Part shown: positions 22,754-36,058 of the stretch, in pieces
How positions within the stretch are numbered: position 1 is the first letter of the stretch
Layout of the letters: every line of letters begins with the position of its first letter
Position numbers and translations under genes: made by a program
Notes under the pieces: generated by a model
The model's input: the letters and a program-made list of their open reading frames with translations, nothing else
Told to the model about the DNA's origin: nothing
Database searches by the model: none
NCBI GenBank assembly: GCA_016906335.1
Contig: JADEYG010000003.1
Location: 1,240,001-1,304,000, forward strand
Direction of reading: 5' to 3'
Origin: Novakomyces olei
Taxonomy: Eukaryota; Ascomycota; Novakomycetes; Novakomycetales; Novakomycetaceae
DNA length: 64,000 nt

Positions 22754-23776
22754 ATGGCAGAAGTATCCGGCTGGGAAAGTCCTCCGAGACCTGAGAGGTC
22801 TCCGTCGCCCTCACGTATCCGCGATCAGCGGTCAGTATCGCCCCGCCGTGATGAAATAGACGAGCCTCGAGAGCCTCGAGGCGAGCCAAGAGGCGAGCCA
22901 AGAGACTCGCCTCCTGCGGAAGAAGAGCCTCGCAATTCTGGAACAAACATTTTCGTGTCCGGACTCGCTACGCGCCTGAGCGAGTCTGACTTGGAGGCTC
23001 TTTTCGCGGAACACGGTGCTGTGAACAAAGTGCAGATAATGCGTGATCCGCACTCTCGCGAGTCTCGTGGGTTCGGGTTTGTAGAAATGCAGCAAATAGC
23101 GGATGCGAATGCCGCTATTCAGGCTCTCGACAACCGAGACGAACAGGGCCGTACTCTGCACGTTGAACTTGCACGGCGCAGTCGGCCACGTACACCGACG
23201 CCGGGAAAGTACTTTGGCCCATCGAGACGCGGAGGCGATCGCGATCGCGATCGCGATCGCAGTGGCAGAGACGGCCGTCGGTTTGGGCGTAGTGACAGAG
23301 GCTTTAGCGATAGAGACAGAGAAAGAGACAGAGGTTATAGTGACAGAGGCGACAGAGGTTATAGTGACAGAGAAAGAGACAGAGACCGTAGTGGGAACGG
23401 CGAGTCGGGGTACCGATCCAGACCTGAAGGCGGTCGGGATTCTGGCAGAGAGTCTTTTCGGGAGAGCCGAGGCAGCTTTTCTCGCGGAGAGCGTCGACCG
23501 CCACGCAGAGAAGCTTTTGATCGTGGCGATCGCAGCTTTGGCGATCGGAACTTTGGCGATCGCAGAGACCGCGACCGTAGAGACAGAGACAGAGGCGATA
23601 GAGACAGAGGCGATAGAGACAGAGGCGATAGAGACAGAGGCGATAGAGACAGAGGCGACCGTGATCAGGGCGGGTACGCTCGTGGCCGTCGTGAAGACTA
23701 TTCCTCTCGTGAAAATGGCAATGGGTTTGGTGCCGAACCGCCGACTGGCCCTCGTGAGAGTACGGGCGGATGGTGA
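22754..23776 (+). CDS. TRA2: TRA2-like RRM splicing factor with RD/RG-rich arm
   Basis: Putative splicing regulator. 340 aa. Residues 1-60 are Arg/Ser/Pro-rich (SPSPSRIRDQ, VSPRRD). One RRM is at about 62-140, with RNP2 NIFVSGL and RNP1 RGFGFVEM. The linker RPRTPTPGKYFGP (about 147-159) is the hallmark that separates TRA2 from other SR-like proteins. The remaining 180 residues are dominated by Arg-Asp and Arg-Gly repeats, with a tandem DRDRG block at about 275-310. The classical RS dipeptides are largely replaced by RD. ATG is preceded by CCA. TRA2 is absent from Saccharomyces but known in fission yeast and filamentous fungi. Confidence 0.85.
   Translation: MAEVSGWESPPRPERSPSPSRIRDQRSVSPRRDEIDEPREPRGEPRGEPRDSPPAEEEPRNSGTNIFVSGLATRLSESDLEALFAEHGAVNKVQIMRDPHSRESRGFGFVEMQQIADANAAIQALDNRDEQGRTLHVELARRSRPRTPTPGKYFGPSRRGGDRDRDRDRSGRDGRRFGRSDRGFSDRDRERDRGYSDRGDRGYSDRERDRDRSGNGESGYRSRPEGGRDSGRESFRESRGSFSRGERRPPRREAFDRGDRSFGDRNFGDRRDRDRRDRDRGDRDRGDRDRGDRDRGDRDRGDRDQGGYARGRREDYSSRENGNGFGAEPPTGPRESTGGW
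23578..23660 (+). repeat. 15-bp coding tandem repeat in TRA2
   Basis: About five copies of GGCGATAGAGACAGA, encoding tandem GDRDR. Imperfect GACAGAG and GATCGC relatives extend upstream to about 23235. The copies keep the frame, so length changes would only alter arm length. Confidence 0.85.
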
Positions 23777-23830
23777 TTTGGAGTAGTCTTACGGGGCAGC
23801 AATTGCAGGAGAATTTAATGCTCACATTTC

Positions 23831-23986
23831 GCTCAAAGGCTCAAAGGCTCAAAGGCTCAAAGGCTCAAAGGCTCAAAGGCTCAAAGGCTCAAAGGCTCAA
23901 AGGCTCAAAGGCTCAAAGGCTCAAAGGCTCAAAGGCTCAAAGGCTCAAAGGCTCAAAGGCTCAAAGGCTCAAAGGCTCAAAGGCTC
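23831..23986 (+). repeat. 8-bp minisatellite GGCTCAAA
   Basis: About 19 perfect head-to-tail copies starting 55 bp after the TRA2 stop codon, so probably in its 3' UTR. The first partial unit is GCTCAAAG and the last is followed by GGAAAAGG. The 8-bp period is not a multiple of three; the AQRLKGSK-type translation is an artefact. Confidence 0.95.
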
Positions 23987-26325
23987 GGAAAAGGTTATAC
24001 ACTGGCTGGCTTGTATTTTTGTTGATCCATGCTTGACTGCTCTTTCGGTGCCTTGGCCTTCTTTCCGGGCTACTTTGCCTTGGCAGCTCCTGACCGTTCA
24101 CTACTCCTTCTCTTTGTGTTTTGCCAACGGCATTGAAAAACTCTGCTATTGTGTGCATCGGCACGGGTCCCGTCGTCTCTTCTCACCCTCGACTAGTCAT
24201 ATCTAAATACTCTTATCTGTGCTCCCTACTTGCTTTTGATGTTTTCTGTTTGATTGTGGTTTTACTATATCCTGTTTTCCCTTCCATCCGTGTGTCTCTA
24301 CAAATTAATTATTGTCTTTAGCTCTGCTGTGCTGCCGTCTCTCACGTTGCGCATATATAGCAGGCAAATAATGGAGCTCATGAACGAGCTCGTACAAACG
24401 ATCAGTATTTTCAACAATACACATGCGTCAAGTTAACCGGATGGGCGTGATAGCATTAAAAGTCTCGCCTCTTAATAGCTTTCGGTGTACAAGTCACTTT
24501 GTACAATCCGAATCTCTCAAATAATATACGAGTCCCGCCTTTGTGATTACAATGCGGGCCAACAAACAGTCAGTTTTTTTGCTATTCAACTTCGCCTTAT
24601 TTATTCCTCTTTTAAAATCAAATACAAGCCCCAAAGACAAGTCAGTCCTTCGCTCTATTAGATCACAATTTGTACGCCTCAGATATTGCCAGCACTAGCA
24701 AATTTATCGCTTAAAGACCAGTGAACAGAACCTAAAAAGATCGGAAAAAGAGCAGAAAATCCGGCAGGTAAATTCGGTCACGATCCTCGTAAATAAAAGC
24801 ATGTTTCTCAAACTTTGAACGCATTATCGACTTGAACTCGCTTTTGCATCTTCACTTATTCGTCACATCATATCACATCATACCCGAGATTAGGTCTCAA
24901 TTCAACTTTGTAAATAAATGTACGGAAACGGCAAACGTTCGGCACGATCAGTATATTGCAATGGGCATGTGCTACATAGATTCGGCGGGGACCTGTTGTA
25001 CTACTGCGATTTTCATTACTTAATTCGGGTTTGGGGTAACAAAACGAACCGTGGACTCCTCACCCTAAAAGGATGCAGGTGATTCTCAATTGTATATATA
25101 TGTTTATATATTTATTCAGCTGTGTTGGATTTGTTATACCCTTATTCATGCGATCAATTGTCCTCAGATACATATGCACGAGCCAGTTCAATGAATACGT
25201 GACTAACGGTGCAAATACACGTACGTATATACAGTTGTGATTATATGTGAAACAAAAACACAATATTTACCAATGTTCTACTCCATTATAGCTTATGTAT
25301 ATTCCCTAGCAATTTGTAGCTGATACGCTGGTATAAAATGTACCGTCGGGACTGCTGTAATAATATAAGCGGCCGCCACGCTGTACCAAATTATCGCAGC
25401 AGCGCATCTATTGCCGTTCTGCTTGAAAACGCTATAATCCCAGCAAAAGCAGATCTCATGTCTATTTCACCCATTATGTTCAGATAGTCATAAATACTTG
25501 TAAAAATAATACTCTAGTTCTGAATCTAAACAGGAAGTATCTGCTTACCTTTTGGGGACAGTGGTCGCGTTTCTGTTGACATGGTGTAAACGTGGTCACG
25601 GAAATGCCTTCAATCACCATTAAAATGGAATGAAAAAAGGGATCCAATATAAGAAACATTGGATCGTGGTCAGAAATTCTTAGATTCTTAATTTATTAAA
25701 TTCTTAGCAGAATTCAAAATATTTTGGATTCATATGCTGAAGTTTTGTTTAAGTTTATATGCCCTTCCAAGTATAGACCTCGTTTCATATGATCGATTAT
25801 CATGGATTTCCTATATCAAAAGTGCGTTGAATAACACACAAACGACTCAAAATGCCATTTTTGTTGTTGCAGTCGCTCTCCAAACAGTGCCGCTCAATGA
25901 GCCACACTGCCTTCTTGTTGGCGAAAGGTACTAGTGAACCAGTCCCAAGATGAAAGGCTGCGTATGCGTTTTCTTTTTTGATGCCTGAATCGATTGTAAA
26001 GTGAGCAAAATTAGTAAAGTCAAAAGTATTTGTTGATACTATGAATTGCCTGCTACATGCGCCAAGTATATCTACGGTCTCTGCAGTCTCTGTCTTTGTC
26101 TTGAATTCATAGTGTGGACGCTAGACCTAAATACTCAAATGTAATTCAGCATGCAAGCGATCTATAAGGACGACAAAGTCTACGTGATTTGCTTGCGTTT
26201 GCTTCAAAATAAAAGGTAATTTGGAACAGCGAGCATAAACGCCAAAAGTGGGGTCAAACGATCAAGAATTTGAAACACAATTGTTACTGCTATATTGCTC
26301 TCCTGTACCTCTACCACGAACATCA
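23987..26325. other. Long gene-poor region
   Basis: About 2.3 kb without a supported gene. Short frames lack codon character, Met starts or homology. No tRNA A/B boxes, snRNA or SRP RNA core was recognised by eye. GC drops relative to flanking genes. A non-coding transcript or a fast-evolving gene cannot be excluded. Confidence 0.4.
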
Positions 26326-27864
26326 TTACTTGTTCTTCTTTTCCTTCTTTTCCTTCTTTTCCTTTTTCTCCTTCCTTTCCTTCTTGTCTTTCTTTTCCTT
26401 CTTATCTTCCTTTTCAGCATCCTTAGCTTTGTCCTTCTTCTCCTTCTTGTCTTTCTTTTCCTTCTTATCCTTCTTCTTCTTTGGTGATGGTTCCGCTTCC
26501 TCATCGCTCTCATCATCGTCCTCCCGCTCACGCTTCCTATCGTCACCTAATACACCATCGGGCACTTTAACATCCCGTAAAGAGGACTCGTACGCTTCTG
26601 CCATAGCTACAGAGTTCCGAGTGGGTGGGACACCAGTATCATAAAACGTTAGCCGCTCTTCCACTTGGCGCTTTAGCACTGCTCCAAATCGGGTAGACGG
26701 CACATCAGAAAACGAATCGATTCTGCTGGCAATTGAGCATTTGTTAGCCAGGAAACGGGACACCCGGCCCTTATTACGAGCAGCCGCCCGACCAATAAAC
26801 GACGAATGGTAAATCAGCCCATACTTGGGCGTGTTTCCACGGGTCTTGAGTGCCCTGAAAAGAGCCTTTTCTGCCCCCAAAATTTGTACTGTAGAAGCAG
26901 GATATTTACTCAAATTTGTCAGACTGCCAGCGTGCGAGATCATGCGCGCACCCACAACTTCGCCAATAAGCTCTGTCAAGTTTGGTGCAACTATCGCCAT
27001 CTTTTCACACAGATAAGCGTACAGCCGGCGCCTGTACTCTGCTAAATGTACGACTCGATCAGCAAAATTTAACACATTCTCCATATCCGTAGCCGCAATA
27101 TCCTGGCCCATTGAGATTTTGGCTGAGGAAATAATGTTGCGTGCAACACTTTCATCGTCGCCCACCAGGGCAGCAACATCGTGTAAATCATTGTCAGTAA
27201 GACGAGACTTGTCCTTGATGAACAGGGCGAGTCTAGCGTACTGGTCATTGTCGGCTGTGTACTTGACAAGCTCTGGGAAATGCCATCCATACCACTCGCG
27301 CACGCGCATAGAAAAGGTATTGATATCCTTGTCCAACTGATCGATCAGAGCAATTGCTTGAATAATCATGTTATCGCTGCGGTTAACGTTGAACTTAACT
27401 TTAGCACGAGAGTAAGAGTGCCCTAAGCCCAATTGCGCCCTCTCATAATCTCCAGGCTGGAGCTGCTTGAGCAGTTTGCCTCCATGGTAGCGACAGCCTC
27501 GCAACAGATCTTGTGTTAGTTCAGAAGAATCACAGTCAATCCCAAGTTCTGCTTTAATCGCGCCAGCAAGGTTTTTGTCCTGCACTCCCAATCGGCCTTT
27601 CTTGCCCTTGATATTGGTGTCGAGGAAAGCGCGCAAATGCTCGTGCACGATTCCTTCACTCACATCGTTGATGTTCTCTAGCGCATGTGCGGCATTTCGA
27701 AAAGGCGCAAAGGAAAGCAACTGTACTATTTTGCCAAATTGCGCTAAATCCTGTAAGCTGTCTTGAACTTCGCGAGTCTTTGCTCCGATCTGTTCGGGGT
27801 CTTTGACAGAATAAAGGGCGTAGCCCGTAGCGGACTCGCTCAAGAGAAAGCCCACGGCCGCCAT
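26326..27864 (-). CDS. NOP56: Box C/D snoRNP core protein NOP56
   Basis: Core scaffold of box C/D snoRNPs guiding 2'-O-methylation and early pre-rRNA processing in the nucleolus. Single exon, 512 aa. N-terminal domain (LLSESATGYALYSV), coiled coil, then the Nop domain with GLGHSYSRAKVKFNVNRSDN, HAGSLTNLSKYPASTVQILG and KYGLIYHSSFIGRAA. The tail after about 435 is KKD/KKE-rich, as in other NOP56/NOP58 proteins. NOP56 rather than NOP58 is favoured by GHSYSRAKVKFNVNRSDNMI and the QLLSFAPF N-terminal segment. The start CAT lies in a run of stop-free sequence, with an AT-rich upstream tract. Confidence 0.95.
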   Translation of the reverse strand: MAAVGFLLSESATGYALYSVKDPEQIGAKTREVQDSLQDLAQFGKIVQLLSFAPFRNAAHALENINDVSEGIVHEHLRAFLDTNIKGKKGRLGVQDKNLAGAIKAELGIDCDSSELTQDLLRGCRYHGGKLLKQLQPGDYERAQLGLGHSYSRAKVKFNVNRSDNMIIQAIALIDQLDKDINTFSMRVREWYGWHFPELVKYTADNDQYARLALFIKDKSRLTDNDLHDVAALVGDDESVARNIISSAKISMGQDIAATDMENVLNFADRVVHLAEYRRRLYAYLCEKMAIVAPNLTELIGEVVGARMISHAGSLTNLSKYPASTVQILGAEKALFRALKTRGNTPKYGLIYHSSFIGRAAARNKGRVSRFLANKCSIASRIDSFSDVPSTRFGAVLKRQVEERLTFYDTGVPPTRNSVAMAEAYESSLRDVKVPDGVLGDDRKREREDDDESDEEAEPSPKKKKDKKEKKDKKEKKDKAKDAEKEDKKEKKDKKERKEKKEKKEKKEKKNK

Positions 27865-28351
27865 TAGAGAATTTTTTTCTTGCTCTATATTATATATATC
27901 TTATATATTTTATGTTTCATATATATTTTATTTTTTATATATATTTTATTTTTCGTATCTTGGTACTACAATTACTGCAAATACTTGATGTTGATTATGT
28001 TGCGTTAAAATAAAAGTAAATCCTAATTTAATTCTTAAATTTAATGGATTTGTTAGAGAATTGCAGCTAAGCGTGCAGGTTTTATTATTATTAAACTATT
28101 GCACGCTGCCATACAGACTGTCGCAGTATGAAATGATTTATTCGGGAAAAATATCCTGAATCAGCTCAAAGCTCTAAACATTTTCATACGATTTATATAT
28201 TTACAAAAAATAAAAATAAAAAATAAAAGCACTGTTGGTAATATACATACCCCTATAATTTCCTCCACACAGTAATTATGCTGACTATCCTGCCGGGATA
28301 TATAACTAGGTAAAAAAAATCTCAATTTCTATATACTCATTTAAAATAAAT
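27865..28351. other. AT-rich intergenic
   Basis: 27876-27960 consists of near-repeats of TATATATTTTATTTTT. The rest is AT-rich with no gene. It contains the NOP56 promoter and probably the 3' end of the dehydrogenase gene. Confidence 0.5.
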
Positions 28352-29452
28352 TTAAACATTCTCAATGGCACCGTATTTGATACCGACTTGCTTGCGGATC
28401 TCATCGAACGCCTTCATAACCAGAATAGACTCTTTGTACGTCATAAGCGGGCACTCCTTCTTGCCTGCAGCGATTGTGCGAGCAACCTCATCAGCTTCCC
28501 AGAACAGACCTTCAGCATTGCTTCCCTTGGCTCCAATAGGAAACTCATAGGTCTTTGGTTCCGTCTTGCCATCATACGAATGAACAGTAAATGAGAGTGG
28601 CCGTGACGCCATTCCTTCGACAGTGACAAACCCTTTCTCGCCCTCAATGCGAGCAAATTGGTCCGGTGTCTTGACCACCATCGTTGTGGAGCAAGTAGCA
28701 ATTGCTCTCAGCCCAGGCCAAGTCAATGTCCAATTTGTAGATTCGTCAACGTCAGTATGTGGGCTCTTGATGCAGGTCGCCTGAACCAAGGGGCCTTTCT
28801 CCGGCTCCTTATTGGCAGGATTATCGTGGATTATCATGAAAGCCCAAACCATAGGATAAGGCCCCAAGTCCAAAAGTCCTCCACCAGCTAATTTAGGGTT
28901 AAGTGCACGGTGGGATGGATCAAGATTAATTGGGTCCCAATCGAAACCAAAGTCAACAAACAGCCGATGGATGTGGCCAATGACCTTTTGCTGGAACAGC
29001 AGTTCCCGCAGTTTCAGTGTGAGCGGGAAGAATCGCGTCCAAACTGCCTCCATGAAGAACAAGTTCTTCTCCTTCGCCAGCTGAACCAGCTTCTCTGTCT
29101 GTGCTGCATTTACAGTCAGAGGTTTCTCGCAAAGGACATTGCGTCCCGCGTTAAGGCTGTCCAGAGCGTTGCGGTAATGGTGCGAATGCGGGGTCGCGAT
29201 GTACACACATTGCACAGAGTCATCCTTCAGCATTTCGTCATAAGAGCCATAATAAGAGCACGATCCGTCATCAGGAACCCCACACTCTTTTCCAAATTTT
29301 TTGGCCTTGGCCAAAGACGACGAGCCAACAGCCGAAACGATGTGTTTCACGTCGGACACATTACGCTCTGCAGTAGGCGCCAGCAAGTCGAGCGTGAACT
29401 TTTGTGCGATACCTCCACATCCAAGAATACCCCAGCGTAGAGTAGCTACCAT
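28352..29452 (-). CDS. GFO/IDH/MocA-family dehydrogenase (dihydrodiol/D-xylose dehydrogenase-like)
   Basis: NAD(P)-dependent oxidoreductase of the group that includes trans-1,2-dihydrobenzene-1,2-diol dehydrogenase and fungal NADP D-xylose dehydrogenase. Single exon, 366 aa, normal length. Rossmann motif GILGCGGIA at residues 8-16. The catalytic-lysine motif CEKPLT sits at about 113-118. FMEAVWTRFFP and LLDLGPYPMVWA are typical of this subgroup. The C-terminal domain forms the substrate pocket. The exact sugar or diol substrate cannot be read from sequence. Confidence 0.87.
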   Translation of the reverse strand: MVATLRWGILGCGGIAQKFTLDLLAPTAERNVSDVKHIVSAVGSSSLAKAKKFGKECGVPDDGSCSYYGSYDEMLKDDSVQCVYIATPHSHHYRNALDSLNAGRNVLCEKPLTVNAAQTEKLVQLAKEKNLFFMEAVWTRFFPLTLKLRELLFQQKVIGHIHRLFVDFGFDWDPINLDPSHRALNPKLAGGGLLDLGPYPMVWAFMIIHDNPANKEPEKGPLVQATCIKSPHTDVDESTNWTLTWPGLRAIATCSTTMVVKTPDQFARIEGEKGFVTVEGMASRPLSFTVHSYDGKTEPKTYEFPIGAKGSNAEGLFWEADEVARTIAAGKKECPLMTYKESILVMKAFDEIRKQVGIKYGAIENV

Positions 29453-31378
29453 TGTGCTATATTAAGCTACGAGAAAGGCAGAGGGTAGTAGAGTCCTTCG
29501 AGCCAAAATTCGATTGAGCAGGAGGAGTACGGAAATTAAAAGAAAAGGCCTAAACCGCCGTATTTATAATGTGGTTGGGATGGATAAACGTAGCAAAGAA
29601 ACTTTTGATTATTAAGCGCGCCATCATTATGTGGGGTGAGAGTATACAAGTGCCGAAACATTAATATAGTGCAGAGATTATTTATAGTTTTCAGGCACAA
29701 AATTAGAGGCAGAAAGGCAGAGGAAACTACAATGAGGAAACAAAACGTAGAGAAAACGCCGCAAAGGTATAGGATTCGCCGGAAGGATTACCTAAACTCG
29801 AAACGAAAAGTGATCGGCTAAAGTGTTTGAGGCGAGTTGAAGGGTCTGTTTGGCGGGGAGAGTTTAAATTAAAATCGGCGATAACGGCGTTAGCTTGGAC
29901 TGTGTGTTGTGCTCCTGTAATTATAATAGGTGGAAGATTATCGCCATCTTTATATTGCTGTTATCGCCTAAACGAATGCAAGTCATCCCACTGCTTGCTG
30001 TGCGTATGATATTTAATATGTGCAGGAAAATAAAGGGGAAACCATCCCAACCTTGCCATGACTGCACGTCACTCGTTCCCGACCCAGTTTGGGTTACGGC
30101 GCTGGTCAGAAGGTTGTAGCGATGGGTTAGTGTATAATATTCGTATTTCAGCTGCTATGTATGAGAGCAGTGTCGCCTCTTTCAAGGTCTTTTTGTAGGC
30201 GAAATTGTTCCACGGCTGTCTTGCGCTTATTGGCGACGCACCATTTTCGTAGGAACCGCTTTTAATCGTAGATCATCGGTTAATGGATAATTTAAATTTT
30301 TGGAATGTTTTATCGCTTATTGCTGTGTGACTCAAGGATGAATCGAATTTGACGTTCCAAGGCGATATCCGCAGCTGCATTAAGAATTTCTTGTTTCATA
30401 GAGTTTGTTATCCTGATGAGGGCTGTCGGTGCAGAATCACAACGAATAAAAGCAATGTTCTTGACTGCCTTAATTTTAATGTCAACTCTACTTTGTCTTG
30501 CTTATACTTGGAGGCTTCCTTATTAGAGAACTGGCTTGCACGACGAAAGTGAAGATGGCTCGATTAGCCGTCTTTTATTTTCATGATTCGGCTCAGTCCG
30601 GCTATACTTTCGCGCGGATTTAATGCATAAAGTACCCGAAATCTTGACCGAATATAATTATTTTATATTATTAGATTCTTGTGAATTTATGGTACCTTTG
30701 AAAACGATTAAAGCCGAAGTGAAAAAAACGGCCATCCATTCCACACACGTTCGATTTTATTCCAGGTCATAGCTATAGGATATCTTGTTATTATTTTCTA
30801 AAGACAGGCTGAACGACAACCACAGCAATTGATGCCCGCCCCATAGATTGTTTGGGTCAAAGTAAAACAATACCATGTAAACAAAGGATATATATTTTGA
30901 CATTGAGGGGGAAAGTGGGGCTATAAGAAAAGAACCCCGGGGTTAGGGTTAATAGCCGTACGGAAGGCACGCGTGTGCCATTGTAAGACTAGTAAATCAG
31001 GCGCATGAGTTTGGCAATAAAACTACACCCAGAAACTGAAATAGAGTCCGGACAAAGTATGCCGACACAAAAGGTAGCCATTATACCACGACTGTTGATG
31101 TATAGCTGATGTTATTCTAGCCACATAATTTCGCCCCACAATATATATCAACCCTAAATCCGGAAAATTATCTGTGCGTGCGGCCGGCGGTCCGAGTGAT
31201 TTAATTTTTCTTTTCCTACGTCTTCCCCACAAAAAGAAAACCCTGACTGGGATAATAATAATTGCTTGCCATCCATCCATCGCCCTTTGATCACAAGCCA
31301 GAAACAAGAGATTGGGTAAACTTCAGATAGTTGGCAGAAGAGCAAGGGGATACAAATTGGCTGGTCTTTCCTCAAACA
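29453..31378. other. Long gene-poor region upstream of PDK
   Basis: About 1.9 kb without a supported gene. Contains GGTTAGGGTT (30941-30950) and ACCCTAAAT (about 31151), both telomere-repeat-like. Short frames such as 29636-29821 are basic but unlike any family I know. No structured RNA recognised. Confidence 0.4.
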
Positions 31379-33398
31379 ATGGCGTGGCGAATGAGTCCGC
31401 AGCTCGAGAAGAGCGTACATCATTTCGCTAGATTTCCTCAGACAGGTGTCTCGTTACGTCAAATGGTTCAATTTGGTATGGCATTAGGGTTCTTGCTTTG
31501 CGACTAGCATTTGATTATTGAAATTTGGCATTGCTATTAGCTATTAGGGGCTTGCATTGCCTAAGCTTGATCATGGATTTAAAAGCTTTTTTTCTTTTTC
31601 AACTGTCCGTAACCAAGAATCCAAGAGACTAATTGAGTTTTTGGGTTCCTGACTAACGATCAAGGACAACATCCTAATCCGGGGGTCTTATTCAAGGCCA
31701 GTCAGTTCCTCAAAGGTATAATCCAAACTATTTACACCATTTCCTGTTCCGACACTTTTCAATTTTGATTGGAGAGACGATTCTATCGTCTCTGCCGCTT
31801 TTTGGTCGACTCGTGCATTATACCTTTTTCAGCCTGTCTACTCATCAATTATGCTCATATTTCGTCGTGGTTTATGTCCAGTTTTATCTAGGTCAATATC
31901 AATCTAACAAACCAGAGGAGTTACCAATCCGGCTTGCCCACCGCGTCAAAGAGTTAGACGAGCTGCCGGACGGTTTAAATGAAATGCATGCTATTCAACG
32001 GGTAAAAATGTGGTACGCACAGAGTTTCGAGGTATGATTTTAGGCTTTTATTCGATTTCTGATAATCAGGAAATCATTGATATGGTACCGCCAAATCTTC
32101 CAATAGATCTCAAAGAGATCCTTCGCCGTGCTAACGGCAATGGATCACAAATGGCCAAGGCTGAGCCTAATCCGTCTCTTGTGGGACACGATAATTTGGG
32201 CACTGGCAAATCACGGCACGTAAATAACCGCTACTATGGAAACGTGCCAGACGAGCTGGAATACCCCGCCGATCTATTGGCGTACAATCAGCTTTTTGCT
32301 CGCAAACTCAACACAATAAAGACCAGGCATGATCCTGTTGTGACCACGATTGGTAAGCTACTTTATTGCTTGATCAAGATTTTTTATTACACAAGATTTC
32401 CTATACTGCATCTGCGTCGCCTTCGCTTTAATTTAGTGTTTATATCGTTTTTTAATAGAAGGTTATGTTTTCTGTCTTGCTTTTGCGTTTGATCTTTAGA
32501 ATCATTAAAGCATGCAGCTAATAATTCAGCACAGGGAATTTTGGAGTACAAGAAAAAGCGACGGAGAACGCACTTGGATACGTCGATTCAGCGTTTCCTC
32601 GACCGCTTTTATATGTCTCGTATTGGGATTCGAATGCTTATTGGACAGCACATCTCACTGGTTCAAGACCCACCTCGGGAAAATTATGTGGGGGTCATTT
32701 GCACAGCGACAAACGTGCGGCAAATCGCTCAAGAGGCCATTGATAACGCTCGTTTAATCTGTCAAGACTATTATGCTTTGTTTGACGCACCGCAAGTGCA
32801 ACTCATTTGCCCGGAAGAAGTGAAATTCATGTATGTTGAGTCCCATCTTGCTCACATGCTGTTTGAGACTGTGAAGAACTCGCTGAGAGCAGTTGTTGAG
32901 TTCCACGGAGCTGAAGCGGAAACATTTCCGCCTATAAAGGTGATTGTATCACAAGGACAGCATGATATCACCATTAAAATCTCGGATGAAGGAGGCGGAA
33001 TCCCTCGCGCTGCTATGGATATGGTCTGGACATACATGTATACGACGGCTGAGGAACAGGGCCTGGATGAAACTTTAGCCAGCTCTGACTTTAAAGCACC
33101 CATGGCGGTATGCTCTTTTTACTATTCTAAATATATATTATATCTTTTATGTAATCTTTTTCAGCCAAGATTTTGTGAAATAAATGAATACTTTTCTTTG
33201 TTAATTTGGCTTTTATTATGCTACAGACTATTAGACTATCATACTAATTAACAGGGCTTCGGGTACGGACTTCCAATTTCTCGTCTGTATGCACGGTATT
33301 TCGGCGGTGATCTTTCTCTCACTAGCATGGAAGGATATGGGACTGATGTGTATCTCCACTTGAACCGTCTCAGTACGAGCACGGAACCACTTCAGTAG
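31379..33398 (+). CDS. Pyruvate dehydrogenase kinase (mitochondrial PDK/PKP)
   Basis: Inactivates the pyruvate dehydrogenase complex by phosphorylating E1-alpha in the mitochondrial matrix. Six exons: 31379-31475, 31665-31715, 31916-32031, 32070-32352, 32500-33107 and 33255-33398. Introns are 189, 200, 38, 147 and 147 bp. Product 432 aa. The start [20 protein letters not shown] and [11 protein letters not shown] match fungal PDKs. Next come [15 protein letters not shown], then [14 protein letters not shown]. The GHKL ATPase fold carries the N box ([12 protein letters not shown]), G1 DEGGGIP and G2 GFGYGLP, ending EGYGTDVYL. Exon 2 is only 51 nt. All phases agree. A classical presequence is not evident. 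Confidence 0.92.
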
Positions 33399-33819
33399 CG
33401 ATTGCAATGATCGCAATCCTGATTAAGCGCATGAATGTGTATCTGATAATTTTTTTCAATACAGATGCATGTTTTGCGGTATATTCATATTTTGCTTGCT
33501 GCATCAATCGCATACTAGTTACGTAGTCAAGTATGCGCTTTCAGGCGCACAGTAACGCGGTCAAGTCGACCGCTTAACTTTTAATAAAAACGTGTCAGCT
33601 TAACCCTAACCCTAAATCTGTCGGTATAATTTCTCCACAGTTCATTATGTAAGCCAAAAAGATGCGCACAGTAGTGGCAATGATATCGAGATAAATCCAA
33701 TCTTTTCTAATAAATCATAATAATCAATAGAGATAATATACAACAACGATAAAAAAGCAATACAAAATACAAACCTCAAATATTCAGTCAGATACAACGG
33801 TCAATACTATATCAATGTG
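33399..33819. other. Intergenic
   Basis: Between PDK and the TBC gene. Contains TAACCCTAACCCTAAA at 33601-33616, two and a half telomere-like repeats. Otherwise AT-rich with no gene. Confidence 0.45.
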
Positions 33820-35807
<1,988 letters not shown>

Positions 35808-36058
35808 GTGTGCGTGAATGTATAAATATAAATATAAATATAAACATTAATATTAATATTAATATTAATAATAAAGAGCAAAAAAATTTAATATTTGGTT
35901 GTTTCAAGATGATTGTAAATGCTTTTATTGATATAAGCAACATTGTATTATGCCTATGATTCAATATACACTGTTTATGCAGCCAAACGTGTAATATGCG
36001 ACATCGTAATATAGATTCTCCCAACAGCCCACAGTACTCCTAGATATATACATTTATT
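35808..36058. other. Convergent 3' region with AT microsatellites
   Basis: Between TBC (+) and SRS2 (-) 3' ends. Contains (TATAAA)n and (TAATAT)n short runs at about 35820-35872. Confidence 0.6.

Noticed and set aside
23103-23825. Long alternative frames over TRA2 (Glu/Thr/Ile-rich plus strand, Cys/Leu-rich minus strand)
   Set aside because: Caused by the repetitive RD-coding DNA; the frame with the RRM and TRA2 linker is the real one.
23770-24036. AQRLKGSK-repeat protein
   Set aside because: Translation of the GGCTCAAA array; no conserved sequence on either side.
26248-26644. Phe/Leu/Ser-rich plus-strand frames
   Set aside because: Antisense of the Lys/Asp/Glu-rich NOP56 tail.
30000-31000. 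tRNA, snRNA or SRP RNA genes in the gene-poor stretches
   Set aside because: No B-box, U-snRNA or SRP core motifs found by eye on either strand; a covariance search would be needed to be certain.
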